Positions 8,082 through 17,711 of a stretch of 44,739 bases of DNA are shown here, in pieces. A program made the position numbers and the translations under genes. The stretch covers positions 1 through 44,739 of the forward strand of contig JBJEPW010000021.1 in NCBI GenBank assembly GCA_051881435.1, given 5' to 3'. Within the stretch, counting starts at the first letter, position 1, and the number at the start of each line of letters is the position of its first letter. Below the pieces are notes generated by a model. The model had not been told where the DNA came from and searched no databases. It was given only the letters and a program-made list of their open reading frames with translations. This DNA is from Fimenecus sp051881435 (GTDB lineage Bacteria > Bacillota > Clostridia > Oscillospirales > Acutalibacteraceae).

Positions 8082-9203
8082 ATGAAATTTATCTGTTCTT
8101 CACAAATTCTCAGCGAAGCTTGTATGAATGTTCAGCGTGCAACAAGCACAAAATCTTCAAATCTTCCCACAATTGAAGGAATACTTATAAAAGCGGAAAA
8201 CGACCGTATTATGCTTACAGGCTATGACCTTGAAGTAGGAATAATCACATCGGTTGAGGGCAGAGTTGAGCAAACAGGCAGTATTATTCTTAATGCAAAA
8301 ATTCTTTGCGATATTTTAAGAAATACTCCCGATGACCTTGTATCAATCGAGTGTGACGACCGTCTTATTTGCAAAATCAAGAGCGGTGATTCGGAATTTT
8401 CAATTATGGGCTTTTCAGAGGCCGATTATCCCGAGCTTCCTTCGGTTTCGGGAGGATTTCCCATTGTTATCGGCGGCGAGATTTTAAAGGATATGATTAA
8501 AAAGACTATTTTTGCTGCCGCTGAAAACGATTCAAAGGTAATACATACCGGAATACGCTTTGAGGTTGGGGATTCAAACATCCGCCTTGTTTCCGTTGAC
8601 GGCTACAAGCTTGCAATAAGAAACGAAAAAATTGATTATAACGGCGAAGAAAAGGTTTTTGTTGTTCCCAAAAAGACGCTTAATGAGGTAATAAAGCTTA
8701 TAGGCGACGAATGTGAAACAGTTTCAATGATAGTGGCTTCCCGCCATATTCTCTTTGAGTGCGGCAGATATGTTATAGTTTCAAGACTTCTTGAAGGTGA
8801 ATTTTTAAGCTATAAGAGCGCTATTCCCACAACTGCAAAAACTCAGGTACGCGTTAATACAAGAAAGCTTATCAGCAGTATTGAAAGAACTTCTCTTATC
8901 ATTACCGAAAGAATAAAAAGCTATGTAAGATGTATTTTTGATAATGAGTCGATAAGAATTTCAAGCACAACCGCTCTCGGAACGGCAAACGACAGAATTC
9001 TTGCCGATACAGAGGGCGAAAGAGTTGAAATAGGCTTTAATAATAAATATCTTTTAGACGCTTTGAAGGTTTGCGATACAGATGAAATTACACTTCGTCT
9101 TAACGGTTCAACCTCGCCTATAATCATTGTGCCTGACGATGATTCCTCGCTTATTTATGAAAGAAGCTTCCTGTTTATGGTGCTTCCCGTAAGGATGAAC
9201 TGA
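8082..9203 (+). CDS. dnaN: DNA polymerase III sliding clamp (beta subunit)
   Basis: Ring-shaped processivity factor of the replicative polymerase. Three clamp domains span 373 residues, a normal length. ATG at 8082 is preferred over ATG 8076, since AAAAAGGAG ends at 8074, leaving 7 bases rather than 1. Recognisable blocks are IEGILIKAENDRIMLTGYDLEVGI near residue 30, VSVDGYKLAIRNE in the middle, and the C-terminal SFLFMVLPVRMN ending. It heads the plus-strand operon with yaaA, recF, remB-like and gyrB. Confidence 0.97.
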   Translation: MKFICSSQILSEACMNVQRATSTKSSNLPTIEGILIKAENDRIMLTGYDLEVGIITSVEGRVEQTGSIILNAKILCDILRNTPDDLVSIECDDRLICKIKSGDSEFSIMGFSEADYPELPSVSGGFPIVIGGEILKDMIKKTIFAAAENDSKVIHTGIRFEVGDSNIRLVSVDGYKLAIRNEKIDYNGEEKVFVVPKKTLNEVIKLIGDECETVSMIVASRHILFECGRYVIVSRLLEGEFLSYKSAIPTTAKTQVRVNTRKLISSIERTSLIITERIKSYVRCIFDNESIRISSTTALGTANDRILADTEGERVEIGFNNKYLLDALKVCDTDEITLRLNGSTSPIIIVPDDDSSLIYERSFLFMVLPVRMN

Positions 9204-9205
9204 TA

Positions 9206-9448
9206 ATGAAGAAAATTTCAGCACGTATAAAAGAAAAAGAGCGTATTAAAATTGAAATAGATTCGGATTTTATAAGGCTTGACGCGTTATTAAAGCTTGC
9301 AAATGCGGTTATGACAGGCGGCCATGCGAAAATCGTCATTCAGGAGGGCGATGTAAAGGTTAACGGCGAGGTCTGCACCGCAAGAGGTAAAAAAATACAC
9401 AAAGGCGACAGTGTTATTTTTGATAATTGCATTTATGAGGTTATCTAA
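9206..9448 (+). CDS. yaaA: S4-domain RNA-binding protein YaaA
   Basis: 80-residue protein made almost wholly of one S4 RNA-binding fold: RLDALLKLANAVMTGGHAKIVIQEGDVKVNGEV…RGKKIHKGDSVIF. Homologues sit between dnaN and recF across Firmicutes; some link to ribosome assembly. It starts 2 bp after dnaN and its stop overlaps the recF start (TAATG), so the three are translationally coupled. Confidence 0.9.
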   Translation: MKKISARIKEKERIKIEIDSDFIRLDALLKLANAVMTGGHAKIVIQEGDVKVNGEVCTARGKKIHKGDSVIFDNCIYEVI

Positions 9449-10542
9449 TGCATATTGAAGAAATAAAAATTGAGAATTTTCGCAATATCGGCTTTATGGG
9501 AATTTTTCCCCATAAAGAAATAAATGTTATTTACGGTCAGAACGGTCAGGGGAAAACAAATCTTTTGGAGGCAATATGGCTTTTTACGGGTTGTAAAAGC
9601 TTTCGCACCTCAAAAGACAGTGAGTTAGTCCGTTTTGACAGTGAAAATGCAGAAATTTCAATGAGCTTTCAAACAAGCTTTCGTGAAAATAACGCTTCGA
9701 TTTTTATTGATAAAAAAAGAACCGCTTCATTAAACGGAGTAAAGCTTTCTTCACCGAGGGAGCTTATAGGAAAGTATTACAGCGTTGTGTTTTCTCCCGT
9801 TCATCTCTCACTTATTAAGGACGGTCCTTTGAACAGACGAAAATTTCTTGATACCGCAATAAGTCAGATTGACAGTGTTTATGCAAAAAAGCTTACATAT
9901 TTCAATCATCTTGTCGGGCAGAAAAACGCCCTTTTGAAAAATGCGGCTGAAAATCCGTCGCTCCTTGATACTCTTGATATTTGGGACGAAAAAATTGCCC
10001 TTGCAGGGGCAGAGGTAATAGTTGAGAGAATAAACTATATTAAAATGCTTCAAAATAAAGCGTCTTTTATATACGGCGGAATTTCGGGAGAAACAGAAGA
10101 ATTGGAAATAAAATATTTAAGCAATGTCCGCTATGAAAGTGAAGAAAAGCAGGATATTGCGGAGATTTATTTTAAAAATATGCAAAAGCACCGCCCAAAC
10201 GATTTGTATTTAAAAAACACTTCATCGGGGCCCCACAGAGATGATATTGAAATACTCATAAACGGTATTTCGGCGCGAAAATTCGGCTCACAGGGTCAGC
10301 AGAGAAGCGCGTCTCTCTCTTTAAAGCTGGGTGAGGCGGAAATAATAAAGGATTTAAAGGGCGAGCATCCCATAATATTGCTTGACGATGTTATGAGCGA
10401 GCTTGACCATGTAAGGCAGAATTACATTCTTAATAAAATGAGTGAAAAACAGGTTTTCATAACCTGCTGTGAAAAAGAAACAGTATCCCGTCTTAATGCG
10501 GGAAAGGTTTTTAAAATAGAAAAAGGAAAAGCGGTAGTCTGA
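9448..10542 (+). CDS. recF: DNA replication and repair protein RecF
   Basis: SMC-like ABC ATPase that helps load RecA at gapped forks. The 364-aa product has Walker A GQNGQGKTN near residues 30-38, the family block YYSVVFSPVHLSLIKDGPLNRRKFLD, the signature GSQGQQRSASLSLKLGEA and Walker B IILLDDVMSELD. The stop overlaps the next start (TGATG). Confidence 0.96.
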   Translation: MHIEEIKIENFRNIGFMGIFPHKEINVIYGQNGQGKTNLLEAIWLFTGCKSFRTSKDSELVRFDSENAEISMSFQTSFRENNASIFIDKKRTASLNGVKLSSPRELIGKYYSVVFSPVHLSLIKDGPLNRRKFLDTAISQIDSVYAKKLTYFNHLVGQKNALLKNAAENPSLLDTLDIWDEKIALAGAEVIVERINYIKMLQNKASFIYGGISGETEELEIKYLSNVRYESEEKQDIAEIYFKNMQKHRPNDLYLKNTSSGPHRDDIEILINGISARKFGSQGQQRSASLSLKLGEAEIIKDLKGEHPIILLDDVMSELDHVRQNYILNKMSEKQVFITCCEKETVSRLNAGKVFKIEKGKAVV

Positions 10543-10802
10543 TGTATATAGGTATAGGACAGGACACGGTAATTAAGGATAAAGATATACTGGGTATATT
10601 TGACCTTGATAATACTACCGTATCAAAGGCTACAAGAGAATATATAAACACCGCGTCAAAAAACGGAGAATGTGTAACGGTTTCTTTTGAGGAACTGCCC
10701 AAATCGTTTATCGTAACGGCGGATAAAAATGGCAGAAATGTTTATATATCTCCTTTCAACACATCAACAATATTTAAAAGAATAAAAGGTCAAAAAATTT
10801 GA
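10542..10802 (+). CDS. remB: RemA/RemB-family extracellular matrix regulator (DUF370, YaaB)
   Basis: 86-aa DUF370 protein: MYIGIGQDTVIKDKDILGIFDLDNTTVSK…YINTASKNG. Homologues next to recF–gyrB (YaaB/RemB) are DNA-binding regulators related to RemA, which activates biofilm matrix genes in Bacillus; the target here is unknown. It overlaps recF by one base and ends 11 bp before gyrB, inside the replication operon. Confidence 0.85.
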   Translation: MYIGIGQDTVIKDKDILGIFDLDNTTVSKATREYINTASKNGECVTVSFEELPKSFIVTADKNGRNVYISPFNTSTIFKRIKGQKI

Positions 10803-10813
10803 CGGAGGGAAAA

Positions 10814-12775
10814 ATGAGCGAAGAAATCAAAAATGTCATGGAAGACGAAGAGATGAATACCGTCGTTACCGAAGAATACGGTGCTGATGCTATTCAGGTT
10901 TTAAAAGGTCTTGAAGCAGTAAGAAAACGCCCCGGTATGTATATCGGTTCAACGGGACCCAAGGGCTTGCATCACCTGGTTTATGAGATTGTGGATAACT
11001 CAATCGACGAAGCGCTTGCAGGTTATTGCACCCATATTGAGGTTGAAATTCTGCCCGGCGATATTATTACCGTTCGTGATAACGGCCGCGGTATTCCCGT
11101 AGGCATAAATGAAGAAGAGGGACTTCCGGCAGTTACGGTTGTTTTAACGGTTCTTCACGCCGGCGGTAAGTTCGGCGGCAGCGGATACAAGGTTTCCGGC
11201 GGTTTACACGGCGTCGGTTCTTCGGTTGTTAACGCCCTTTCGGAATGGTTTGAAGTTGAAGTAAGTCAGAACGGCCATATTTATAAGCAGAGATTTGAGC
11301 GCGGAAATATTGCATCAGACCTTGAAATTATAGGCGATACTGATGAAACAGGTACATTTATCCGCTTTAAAGCCGACCCTGAAATTTTCACGGAAACAAC
11401 TGTTTACGAATTTGAGGTTTTGCAGAGAAGACTTCGTGAGCAGGCTTTCCTTAACGCAGGGCTTCGCATTTCTCTTGCGGATAAAAGAGATGAAGATAAT
11501 ATAATTGAGGAAGTTTATTGCTATGAGGGCGGTATCCGTTCCTTTGTTGATTTTATAAATACTTCCCGCGGACTTACTCCCATTCACGATGATATTCTTC
11601 ATTTTTCCACCGTTCAGGGAGACAGAAGCGCCGAGGTTGCAATTTCCTATAACGACGGATATAACGAAATAATCCTTTCCTTTGCAAATAATGTCCGTAC
11701 TATCGACGGCGGTACCCATGAGGACGGCTTTAAAGCGGCGCTCACAAAGGTTTTCAACGATTACGGCAGAAAATTCAAGCTTTTAAAGGATAACGATAAA
11801 AACCTTTCGGGCGACGATGTCCGCGAGGGCTTAACGGTTGTTATCAGCGTAAAGCTTACCGAGGCAGAGTTTGAGGGGCAAACAAAGGGTAAGCTCGGTA
11901 ATACTGAAATGAGGTCTCTCGTAAATAAAATGCTTTACGAGAAGATGATGACATATTTTGAAGAAAATCCCGCAGTTGCAAAAGGAATTTTTTCAAAGGC
12001 TCTTGATGCTTCCAGAGCCCGTGAGGCGGCAAGAAAAGCCCGTGACAGTGCAAGAAGAAAATCGGCACTTGAAGGTAATTCCCTCCCCGGTAAGCTTGCG
12101 GATTGCATAGATAAAAACCCTGAAAACACCGAAATTTTCATCGTCGAGGGAGATTCGGCAGGCGGCAGTGCGAAAGAAGGCAGAGATAACCGTATTCAGG
12201 CAATTCTTCCTCTTTGGGGTAAAATGCTCAATGTTGAGAAGGCACGGATTGACAAGGTTATCGGCAATGATAAATTAACCCCTGTTGTTACAGCTCTCGG
12301 AACGGGTATCGGCGAGGAGTTTGACATTTCAAAAATCAGGTATCATAAAATAGTAATTATGGCGGATGCCGATGTTGACGGTCAGCATATCAGGACACTT
12401 CTTTTAACCTTCTTTTTCAGATATATGCGTCCCCTTATTGAAGAAGGATATATTTACATTGCGCAGCCTCCGCTTTTCAAATTAAGCAAAGGCAAGCGAC
12501 ATGAATACGCCTTTTCCGATGAAGAAAGAGATAGGCTTATTGAGGAGATGGGCGGAAGCTGTGATGTTCAGCGGTACAAGGGTCTCGGTGAAATGGACCC
12601 CGAGCAGCTTTGGGAAACCACTATGGACCCTGCAACAAGGCTTATGCTCCGCGTAACTCTTGAAGACGCAATGGAAGCGGACGAAACCTTCTCAATACTT
12701 ATGGGCGATAAGGTTGAGCCTCGCCGTGAGTTTATCGAGAAAAACGCAAAGTATGTTCAAAACCTTGATATATAA
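10814..12775 (+). CDS. gyrB: DNA gyrase subunit B
   Basis: ATPase subunit of type IIA topoisomerase that introduces negative supercoils with GyrA. ATG at 10814 follows GGAGGG at 10804-10809; an upstream TTG would lie over the SD. The 653-aa length is normal. GHKL ATPase motifs are VDNSIDEALAG, DNGRGIPVG and GLHGVGSSVVNALS. The Toprim domain has EGDSAGGSAKEGRD, IMADADVDGQHIRTLLLTFFFRYM and QRYKGLGEMDPEQLWETTMDP. Confidence 0.98.
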   Translation: MSEEIKNVMEDEEMNTVVTEEYGADAIQVLKGLEAVRKRPGMYIGSTGPKGLHHLVYEIVDNSIDEALAGYCTHIEVEILPGDIITVRDNGRGIPVGINEEEGLPAVTVVLTVLHAGGKFGGSGYKVSGGLHGVGSSVVNALSEWFEVEVSQNGHIYKQRFERGNIASDLEIIGDTDETGTFIRFKADPEIFTETTVYEFEVLQRRLREQAFLNAGLRISLADKRDEDNIIEEVYCYEGGIRSFVDFINTSRGLTPIHDDILHFSTVQGDRSAEVAISYNDGYNEIILSFANNVRTIDGGTHEDGFKAALTKVFNDYGRKFKLLKDNDKNLSGDDVREGLTVVISVKLTEAEFEGQTKGKLGNTEMRSLVNKMLYEKMMTYFEENPAVAKGIFSKALDASRAREAARKARDSARRKSALEGNSLPGKLADCIDKNPENTEIFIVEGDSAGGSAKEGRDNRIQAILPLWGKMLNVEKARIDKVIGNDKLTPVVTALGTGIGEEFDISKIRYHKIVIMADADVDGQHIRTLLLTFFFRYMRPLIEEGYIYIAQPPLFKLSKGKRHEYAFSDEERDRLIEEMGGSCDVQRYKGLGEMDPEQLWETTMDPATRLMLRVTLEDAMEADETFSILMGDKVEPRREFIEKNAKYVQNLDI

Positions 12776-12793
12776 GAAATAAGAGGAAAAATA

Positions 12794-15319
12794 ATGAGTA
12801 CAAACAATCAGCATAATTTAGGTGAATATGTACCCCTTGAGGCACAGAACATAGTAAATGTTGAGATAAATAAGGAAATGAGAAAATCTTTCCTTGATTA
12901 CTCAATGTCTGTTATTACCTCCCGTGCACTCCCCGATGTGCGTGACGGCTTAAAGCCCGTTCACAGAAGAATACTTTATACAATGTATGAAAATTCTCTG
13001 TATCCCGATAAGCCGTACAGAAAGTGCGCCGATACGGTAGGTTCAGTTCTCGGACGGTACCACCCCCACGGTGACGCCTCTGTTTACGACGCAATGGTCC
13101 GTCTGGCACAAACCTTTTCAATGAGATATACTCTTATTGACGGTCACGGAAACTTCGGTTCAATCGACGGCGACCCACCTGCCGCATACCGTTATACGGA
13201 GTCAAGAATGAGCAAAATTTCACTTGAAATGCTCACGAATATCGATAAGGATACCGTTGATTTTGTAACAAACTACGACGACCGGCTAAAAGAACCCACC
13301 GTTCTGCCCTCTCGCTATCCCAATCTTTTGGCGAACGGCTCAACAGGTATTGCCGTAGGTATGGCAACAAATATTCCACCTCACAATTTAGGTGAGCTGA
13401 TAGACGGTATCTGCTGTGTTATTGACAATCCCGAGGCTTCTCTTGACGACATAATGGAGCATATTAAGGGACCCGATTTTCCCACGCAGGGAATTATTAT
13501 GGGCAAAGCGGGTATCCGCGCCGCATATGCCACCGGCAGAGGAAAAATTATTCTTCGCGGCAGAGCGGAAATTGTTGAAAATGAGAAAAACGGCAGATTT
13601 CAGATAATAGTTACCGAGCTTCCTTATCAGGTAAATAAGGCAAGACTCATTGAGTCCATAGCCGATTTACATAAGGATAAGCGCATTGAGGGACTTTCCG
13701 ATATTAACGACTATTCCTCACAGCGCGGCGGCGGTATCAGAATAGTTATCGACTTAAAGCGTGACGCAAACCCCCAGGTTGTGCTCAATCAGCTTTATCA
13801 GATGACACAGCTTCAGATTTCCTACGGTATTATTCAGTTAGCCCTTGTTGACGGCGAGCCGAAAATTCTCACCTTAAAGGAAATCATTGAGAAATATATT
13901 GCGTTCCAGTGTGAAATAATAACAAGAAGAACACAGTATGATTTGAATAAGGCGCAGGCAAGAGAGCATATATTGGAAGGTCTTGCAAGAGCCATTGATA
14001 TTGTTGACGAGATTATTGCAACAATCCGCGCCTGCAAGGGCGGTAAGCCCGAGGCTAAGCAGGCAATTATGGATAAATTTGATTTTGATGACCCGCAGGC
14101 AACAGCTATTGTCAATTTCCAGTTAGGTCAGTTGGCAGGTCTTGAAATCAATAAAATTATTGCCGAGCGTGACGAGTTATTGGCAAAAATCAAGGAATAT
14201 CTTGAAATTCTCGGCTCCGAAGAAAGAATCCACGAAATTCTCAAAGACGAATTGCAGGTTATCGGCAAAAAATATGCAGACGAGAGAAGAACGGAAATCG
14301 CAAATGTCAGCGGCGAGGTTGATATTGAGGACCTTATCGCTGAGGAGGACTGCGTTTTCACCCTTACAAAGATGGGATACATCAAGCGTCAGCCCGTTGA
14401 AACATATACGGTTCAGCGCCGAGGAGGCAAGGGTATAAAGGGTATGAGCCGCCGTGAGGAGGATGTGGCGGAAACCATGTTTATCTGCTCCTCTCACGAT
14501 TATATTCTGTTCTTTACCTCAGAGGGCAAGATGTACCGCTTAAAGGGCTATGAAATTCCCGAGGGCACAAGAAACAGCAAGGGTATGAACATTGTCAATA
14601 TTCTTCCCATAACGGCAGATGAAAAGGTAACCGCCATGCTTCGCGTTCCCGATTTCGGCGAGGATAAATATTACCTTTGCATGGCAACCAAAAACGGCGT
14701 TATCAAGAGAACGGCTCTTGACGCATATAAAAACATAAGAAAAAGCGGAATTATCGCCATCAACCTTGACGAGGGCGACGAATTAAGATGGGTTAAGCTT
14801 ACCGACGGTGAACAAAAGCTTATGGTCGCCACTAAAAAGGGTATGAGCATCTGCTTTGATGAAAACGACGCCCGCGCCATCGGCAGAACTGCAAGAGGTG
14901 TTCGCGCAATCTCCTTAAAAGAGGGCGACGAGGTTGTGGGCATGGTAGTATTCAGCGATGCGGGCAAGGTACTCACCATCAGCGAAAAGGGCTACGGCAG
15001 AAGAAGCGATGTTTCCAACTACCGTGTCCAGTCCAGAGGCGGTAAAGGTCTTACCAACTACCACACCGAGCAGTACGGCGATGTATGCGCCATCGAAATG
15101 GTAGAGCCCGAGCAGGATATTATTATGATTTCCTCTGACGGAATTATAATAAGACTTCCCGCAGAGCAGGTAAGAGAATGTAACCGTCCCTCAAAGGGCG
15201 TAATCCTTATGAAGGTTAAGGACGGCGAAAAGGTTGCCACTATCTCCCTCGCACAGCACGAGGAAGAAAGTTCGGATGAGGAAAACGAAGAAAATTCGGT
15301 TGGGGAAAAAGAGGAATAA
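12794..15319 (+). CDS. gyrA: DNA gyrase subunit A
   Basis: Breakage-reunion subunit of gyrase, 841 aa. The catalytic tyrosine is Y132 in AAYRYTE. The quinolone-determining segment reads GRYHPHGDASVYDAMVRLAQ, so the position equivalent to E. coli S83 is A95. The acidic residue equivalent to D87 is kept. The C-terminal beta-pinwheel carries the GyrA box QRRGGKGIKG near residue 540. The GyrA box identifies it as gyrase rather than ParC. It ends in an acidic Glu-rich tail. It lies 18 bp after gyrB. Confidence 0.98.
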   Translation: MSTNNQHNLGEYVPLEAQNIVNVEINKEMRKSFLDYSMSVITSRALPDVRDGLKPVHRRILYTMYENSLYPDKPYRKCADTVGSVLGRYHPHGDASVYDAMVRLAQTFSMRYTLIDGHGNFGSIDGDPPAAYRYTESRMSKISLEMLTNIDKDTVDFVTNYDDRLKEPTVLPSRYPNLLANGSTGIAVGMATNIPPHNLGELIDGICCVIDNPEASLDDIMEHIKGPDFPTQGIIMGKAGIRAAYATGRGKIILRGRAEIVENEKNGRFQIIVTELPYQVNKARLIESIADLHKDKRIEGLSDINDYSSQRGGGIRIVIDLKRDANPQVVLNQLYQMTQLQISYGIIQLALVDGEPKILTLKEIIEKYIAFQCEIITRRTQYDLNKAQAREHILEGLARAIDIVDEIIATIRACKGGKPEAKQAIMDKFDFDDPQATAIVNFQLGQLAGLEINKIIAERDELLAKIKEYLEILGSEERIHEILKDELQVIGKKYADERRTEIANVSGEVDIEDLIAEEDCVFTLTKMGYIKRQPVETYTVQRRGGKGIKGMSRREEDVAETMFICSSHDYILFFTSEGKMYRLKGYEIPEGTRNSKGMNIVNILPITADEKVTAMLRVPDFGEDKYYLCMATKNGVIKRTALDAYKNIRKSGIIAINLDEGDELRWVKLTDGEQKLMVATKKGMSICFDENDARAIGRTARGVRAISLKEGDEVVGMVVFSDAGKVLTISEKGYGRRSDVSNYRVQSRGGKGLTNYHTEQYGDVCAIEMVEPEQDIIMISSDGIIIRLPAEQVRECNRPSKGVILMKVKDGEKVATISLAQHEEESSDEENEENSVGEKEE

Positions 15320-15350
15320 TTTTTTCTGTTTGTGAAAGGAAAGATACATT

Positions 15351-16541
15351 ATGAACAATGACAACAAGAAAAAATCAACCGATGTGCAGGTTAAAACAGA
15401 AAAGAAAACAGACAAAAAGAAAAAGAGCAAAAAAATAGCTCTCATAGTTTTTTTGGTGATATTGTTTTTAATTACTGCCCTCGTCGGCTTCGGTATATGG
15501 TTTGTTAACGACAAGCTTAATCTTATCGGATATGATACCGAATCAACAACAATTGATCCAAATCAGGAGTTTGTTGAAAAAGAGGACGATAAAATGGACT
15601 TTGGAGAAATCGATGACGCCACGGGAGCCGATTTCCAAAGTATTCTTAAAAACTGGGCTACAAACGGCGGCGAAAAAATGAGCAGCAAAAATGTTGTCAA
15701 TGTGCTCTTAATAGGAAGTGACGCTTCCACCGAGGAGCCGGGCCGTTCCAACATAACCGATAAGGGAAATACGGACGCGATGATTCTTGTCTCCATTGAT
15801 AAGGTTAATAAAACCGTCAAGCTCGTTTCATTTATGCGTGACAGCTATACTTATATGGACGGCTTTGACCGTTATGCAAAGCTCAATGCGGCGTGTGCAA
15901 ACGGCGGTCCCGCTTATCTTGTTGAAACAATCGAAAATGACTACAAGATAGAAATTGACGGTTATGTCCTTGTGGATTTTGATTCCTTCAGGCAGGTTAT
16001 TGATGTTCTGGGCGGAGTAAATGTTGATGTGCCGCAGTATGTTGCAAATTATCTCAGCAATGCAAAGGACGGAACCTTCCCCTCAGGCGATAATGTGCTT
16101 CTTAACGGCGACCAGGCGCTTAAATTCAGCCGTATAAGAAAATCCGACGCAAACGGCGATGTAAGCCGTGTTCAGCGTCAGCGCCAGGTTATAACTGCGC
16201 TGATAAATAAATGTAAGGGTGCTTCTCTTTCACAAATCAATAATGTTGCGGATGTTATTTTGGCAAATGTCAGAACGAATATAGGCAAAAAAGAAATTCT
16301 TTCATATGCCACACAGGCGGTTACGGACGGTTGGGCAAATTTCACATTGACGGAAGTTACAATGCCTACTCCCGATGCTCGCAGCGGTTACAGCGGTAAG
16401 GCATGGATATGGGTAGTGGATTATCCCCTTGCAGCGCAGAATTTGCAGAAAGAGCTTTACGGCAAAACAAATATTGTACTTGAAGAAAACAGAAAAACCG
16501 CACTGACAATTATGGGGCTGCGTGCGGAAAAAAGTAACTGA
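15351..16541 (+). CDS. LCP-family (LytR-CpsA-Psr) cell-wall glycopolymer transferase
   Basis: LCP enzymes transfer teichoic acids or other glycopolymers from lipid carriers to peptidoglycan outside the membrane. The 396-aa protein has a Lys-rich cytoplasmic N-terminus, one membrane helix (about residues 28-52) and the LCP domain. Key blocks are NVLLIGSDAS, TDAMILVSIDKVNKTVKLVSFMRDSY, YAKLNAACANGGPAYLVETIENDYKIEIDGYVLVDF (internal break; core is KLNAACANGG) and ALKFSRIRKSDANGDVSRVQRQRQVI. The conserved Asp/Arg residues of the pyrophosphate site are visible there. The start is supported by GAAAGGAAAG upstream. Confidence 0.93.
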   Translation: MNNDNKKKSTDVQVKTEKKTDKKKKSKKIALIVFLVILFLITALVGFGIWFVNDKLNLIGYDTESTTIDPNQEFVEKEDDKMDFGEIDDATGADFQSILKNWATNGGEKMSSKNVVNVLLIGSDASTEEPGRSNITDKGNTDAMILVSIDKVNKTVKLVSFMRDSYTYMDGFDRYAKLNAACANGGPAYLVETIENDYKIEIDGYVLVDFDSFRQVIDVLGGVNVDVPQYVANYLSNAKDGTFPSGDNVLLNGDQALKFSRIRKSDANGDVSRVQRQRQVITALINKCKGASLSQINNVADVILANVRTNIGKKEILSYATQAVTDGWANFTLTEVTMPTPDARSGYSGKAWIWVVDYPLAAQNLQKELYGKTNIVLEENRKTALTIMGLRAEKSN

Positions 16542-16571
16542 CTGAAAATGACGGTATGAGGAGTGTTCCCA

Positions 16572-17708
16572 ATGAACAACTATAATAATCAAAACGGTCA
16601 GTTTGGCGATGGGGGACAACAGTACGGAGGGACTCCGTATAACGCAAACAACGGCAGTAATTATTACGGTGTGCCGTACGGTTACCAAAACGGTTATGTT
16701 ACGCCTGTATATGGGTCAAGTTATTATCAGGGAAGCCCGATTACTCCGTTGCAGCAGGAAAAGAACAACGATAGAAAAATTATAAGAACAATCGGCACTT
16801 TTGCGGCTATGGCAATACTTTTATACCTGGGCTTATCCACTGTTTCCGGTGTAATCTTGGGCGTATTAAGCAGTTTTTTCCCGAAAGTCGGTTTGATTTT
16901 TGAAAATACGCTTTTATACTACGCATATTCAAACATGGCTTCGGTGCTGTTTATTGCCTTGCCTTTTTTCATTACTCATCTCATATTAAGAAAAAAGAGA
17001 ATATCGGGGATTTTGCCCTTGGGAACAACATATAACAAAAAGGCAAGTATTAGCCTTGTTATGATGCTTTTCCCCGTTGTTATTATAACTTCAATGGTTA
17101 TAAATTATATATCCTTTATTTTTCAGTCGGCAACGGGAATAGAGTTTTCAGGGGGATATGATGAAGCAATTAACGGCCCTGCCGAAATTGCGATGTCGGT
17201 AATTTCCGTGGCGGTTTTGCCCGCAGTAGTTGAGGAAATTGCAATAAGGGGAGTTGTTTTACAGCCCTTGCGCAGATACGGCGATTGGTTTGCAATTATT
17301 GCCTCCTCCCTGATTTTCTCACTTATGCACGGCAATATGGTTCAGATTCCTTACACTCTCACAGCGGGAATAATATTCGGTACGGTTGCGGTTTCAACAG
17401 GAAGTCTTTGGCCATCCATCGTGCTGCATTTTTTGAACAATCTGTTCTCCGTTTTAATACTTTGCGCAGATTCAAATATGAGCGAAGTTGCAGCAAATTT
17501 GTTTGTATTTATATTGCTGGGCATAATGGTATTGCAGGGAATAGCAGGCGGCGTGATCTATTTTACTATGAGATACCGTCCTCACTTCGCAAAAGGTGTG
17601 AAAACGCTTAAAACAGGCGAAAAGCTCGCTGCAATGTTCGGGAATCCCTTGATGATTATCACTCTTGTGGTCATGGGCTTTGTTATTTTGTCAAGTATTT
17701 CGGTTTAA
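16572..17708 (+). CDS. CPBP (Rce1/Abi-type) intramembrane metalloprotease-like protein
   Basis: Polytopic membrane protein, 378 aa. ATG at 16572 follows AGGAG at 16558-16562. The first 55 residues are Asn/Gly/Tyr-rich, low complexity and hydrophilic (for example NNYNNQNGQFGDGGQQYGG). About eight membrane segments follow. The CPBP motifs are VVEEIAIRGVVLQPL (EExxxR), SLIFSLMHGN (FxxxH) and SIVLHFLNN (H). Known members process prenylated proteins or bacteriocin-related peptides, or confer immunity; the substrate here is unknown. The Tyr/Gly-rich cytoplasmic head is unusual for the family. Confidence 0.88.
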   Translation: MNNYNNQNGQFGDGGQQYGGTPYNANNGSNYYGVPYGYQNGYVTPVYGSSYYQGSPITPLQQEKNNDRKIIRTIGTFAAMAILLYLGLSTVSGVILGVLSSFFPKVGLIFENTLLYYAYSNMASVLFIALPFFITHLILRKKRISGILPLGTTYNKKASISLVMMLFPVVIITSMVINYISFIFQSATGIEFSGGYDEAINGPAEIAMSVISVAVLPAVVEEIAIRGVVLQPLRRYGDWFAIIASSLIFSLMHGNMVQIPYTLTAGIIFGTVAVSTGSLWPSIVLHFLNNLFSVLILCADSNMSEVAANLFVFILLGIMVLQGIAGGVIYFTMRYRPHFAKGVKTLKTGEKLAAMFGNPLMIITLVVMGFVILSSISV

Positions 17709-17711
17709 TTT

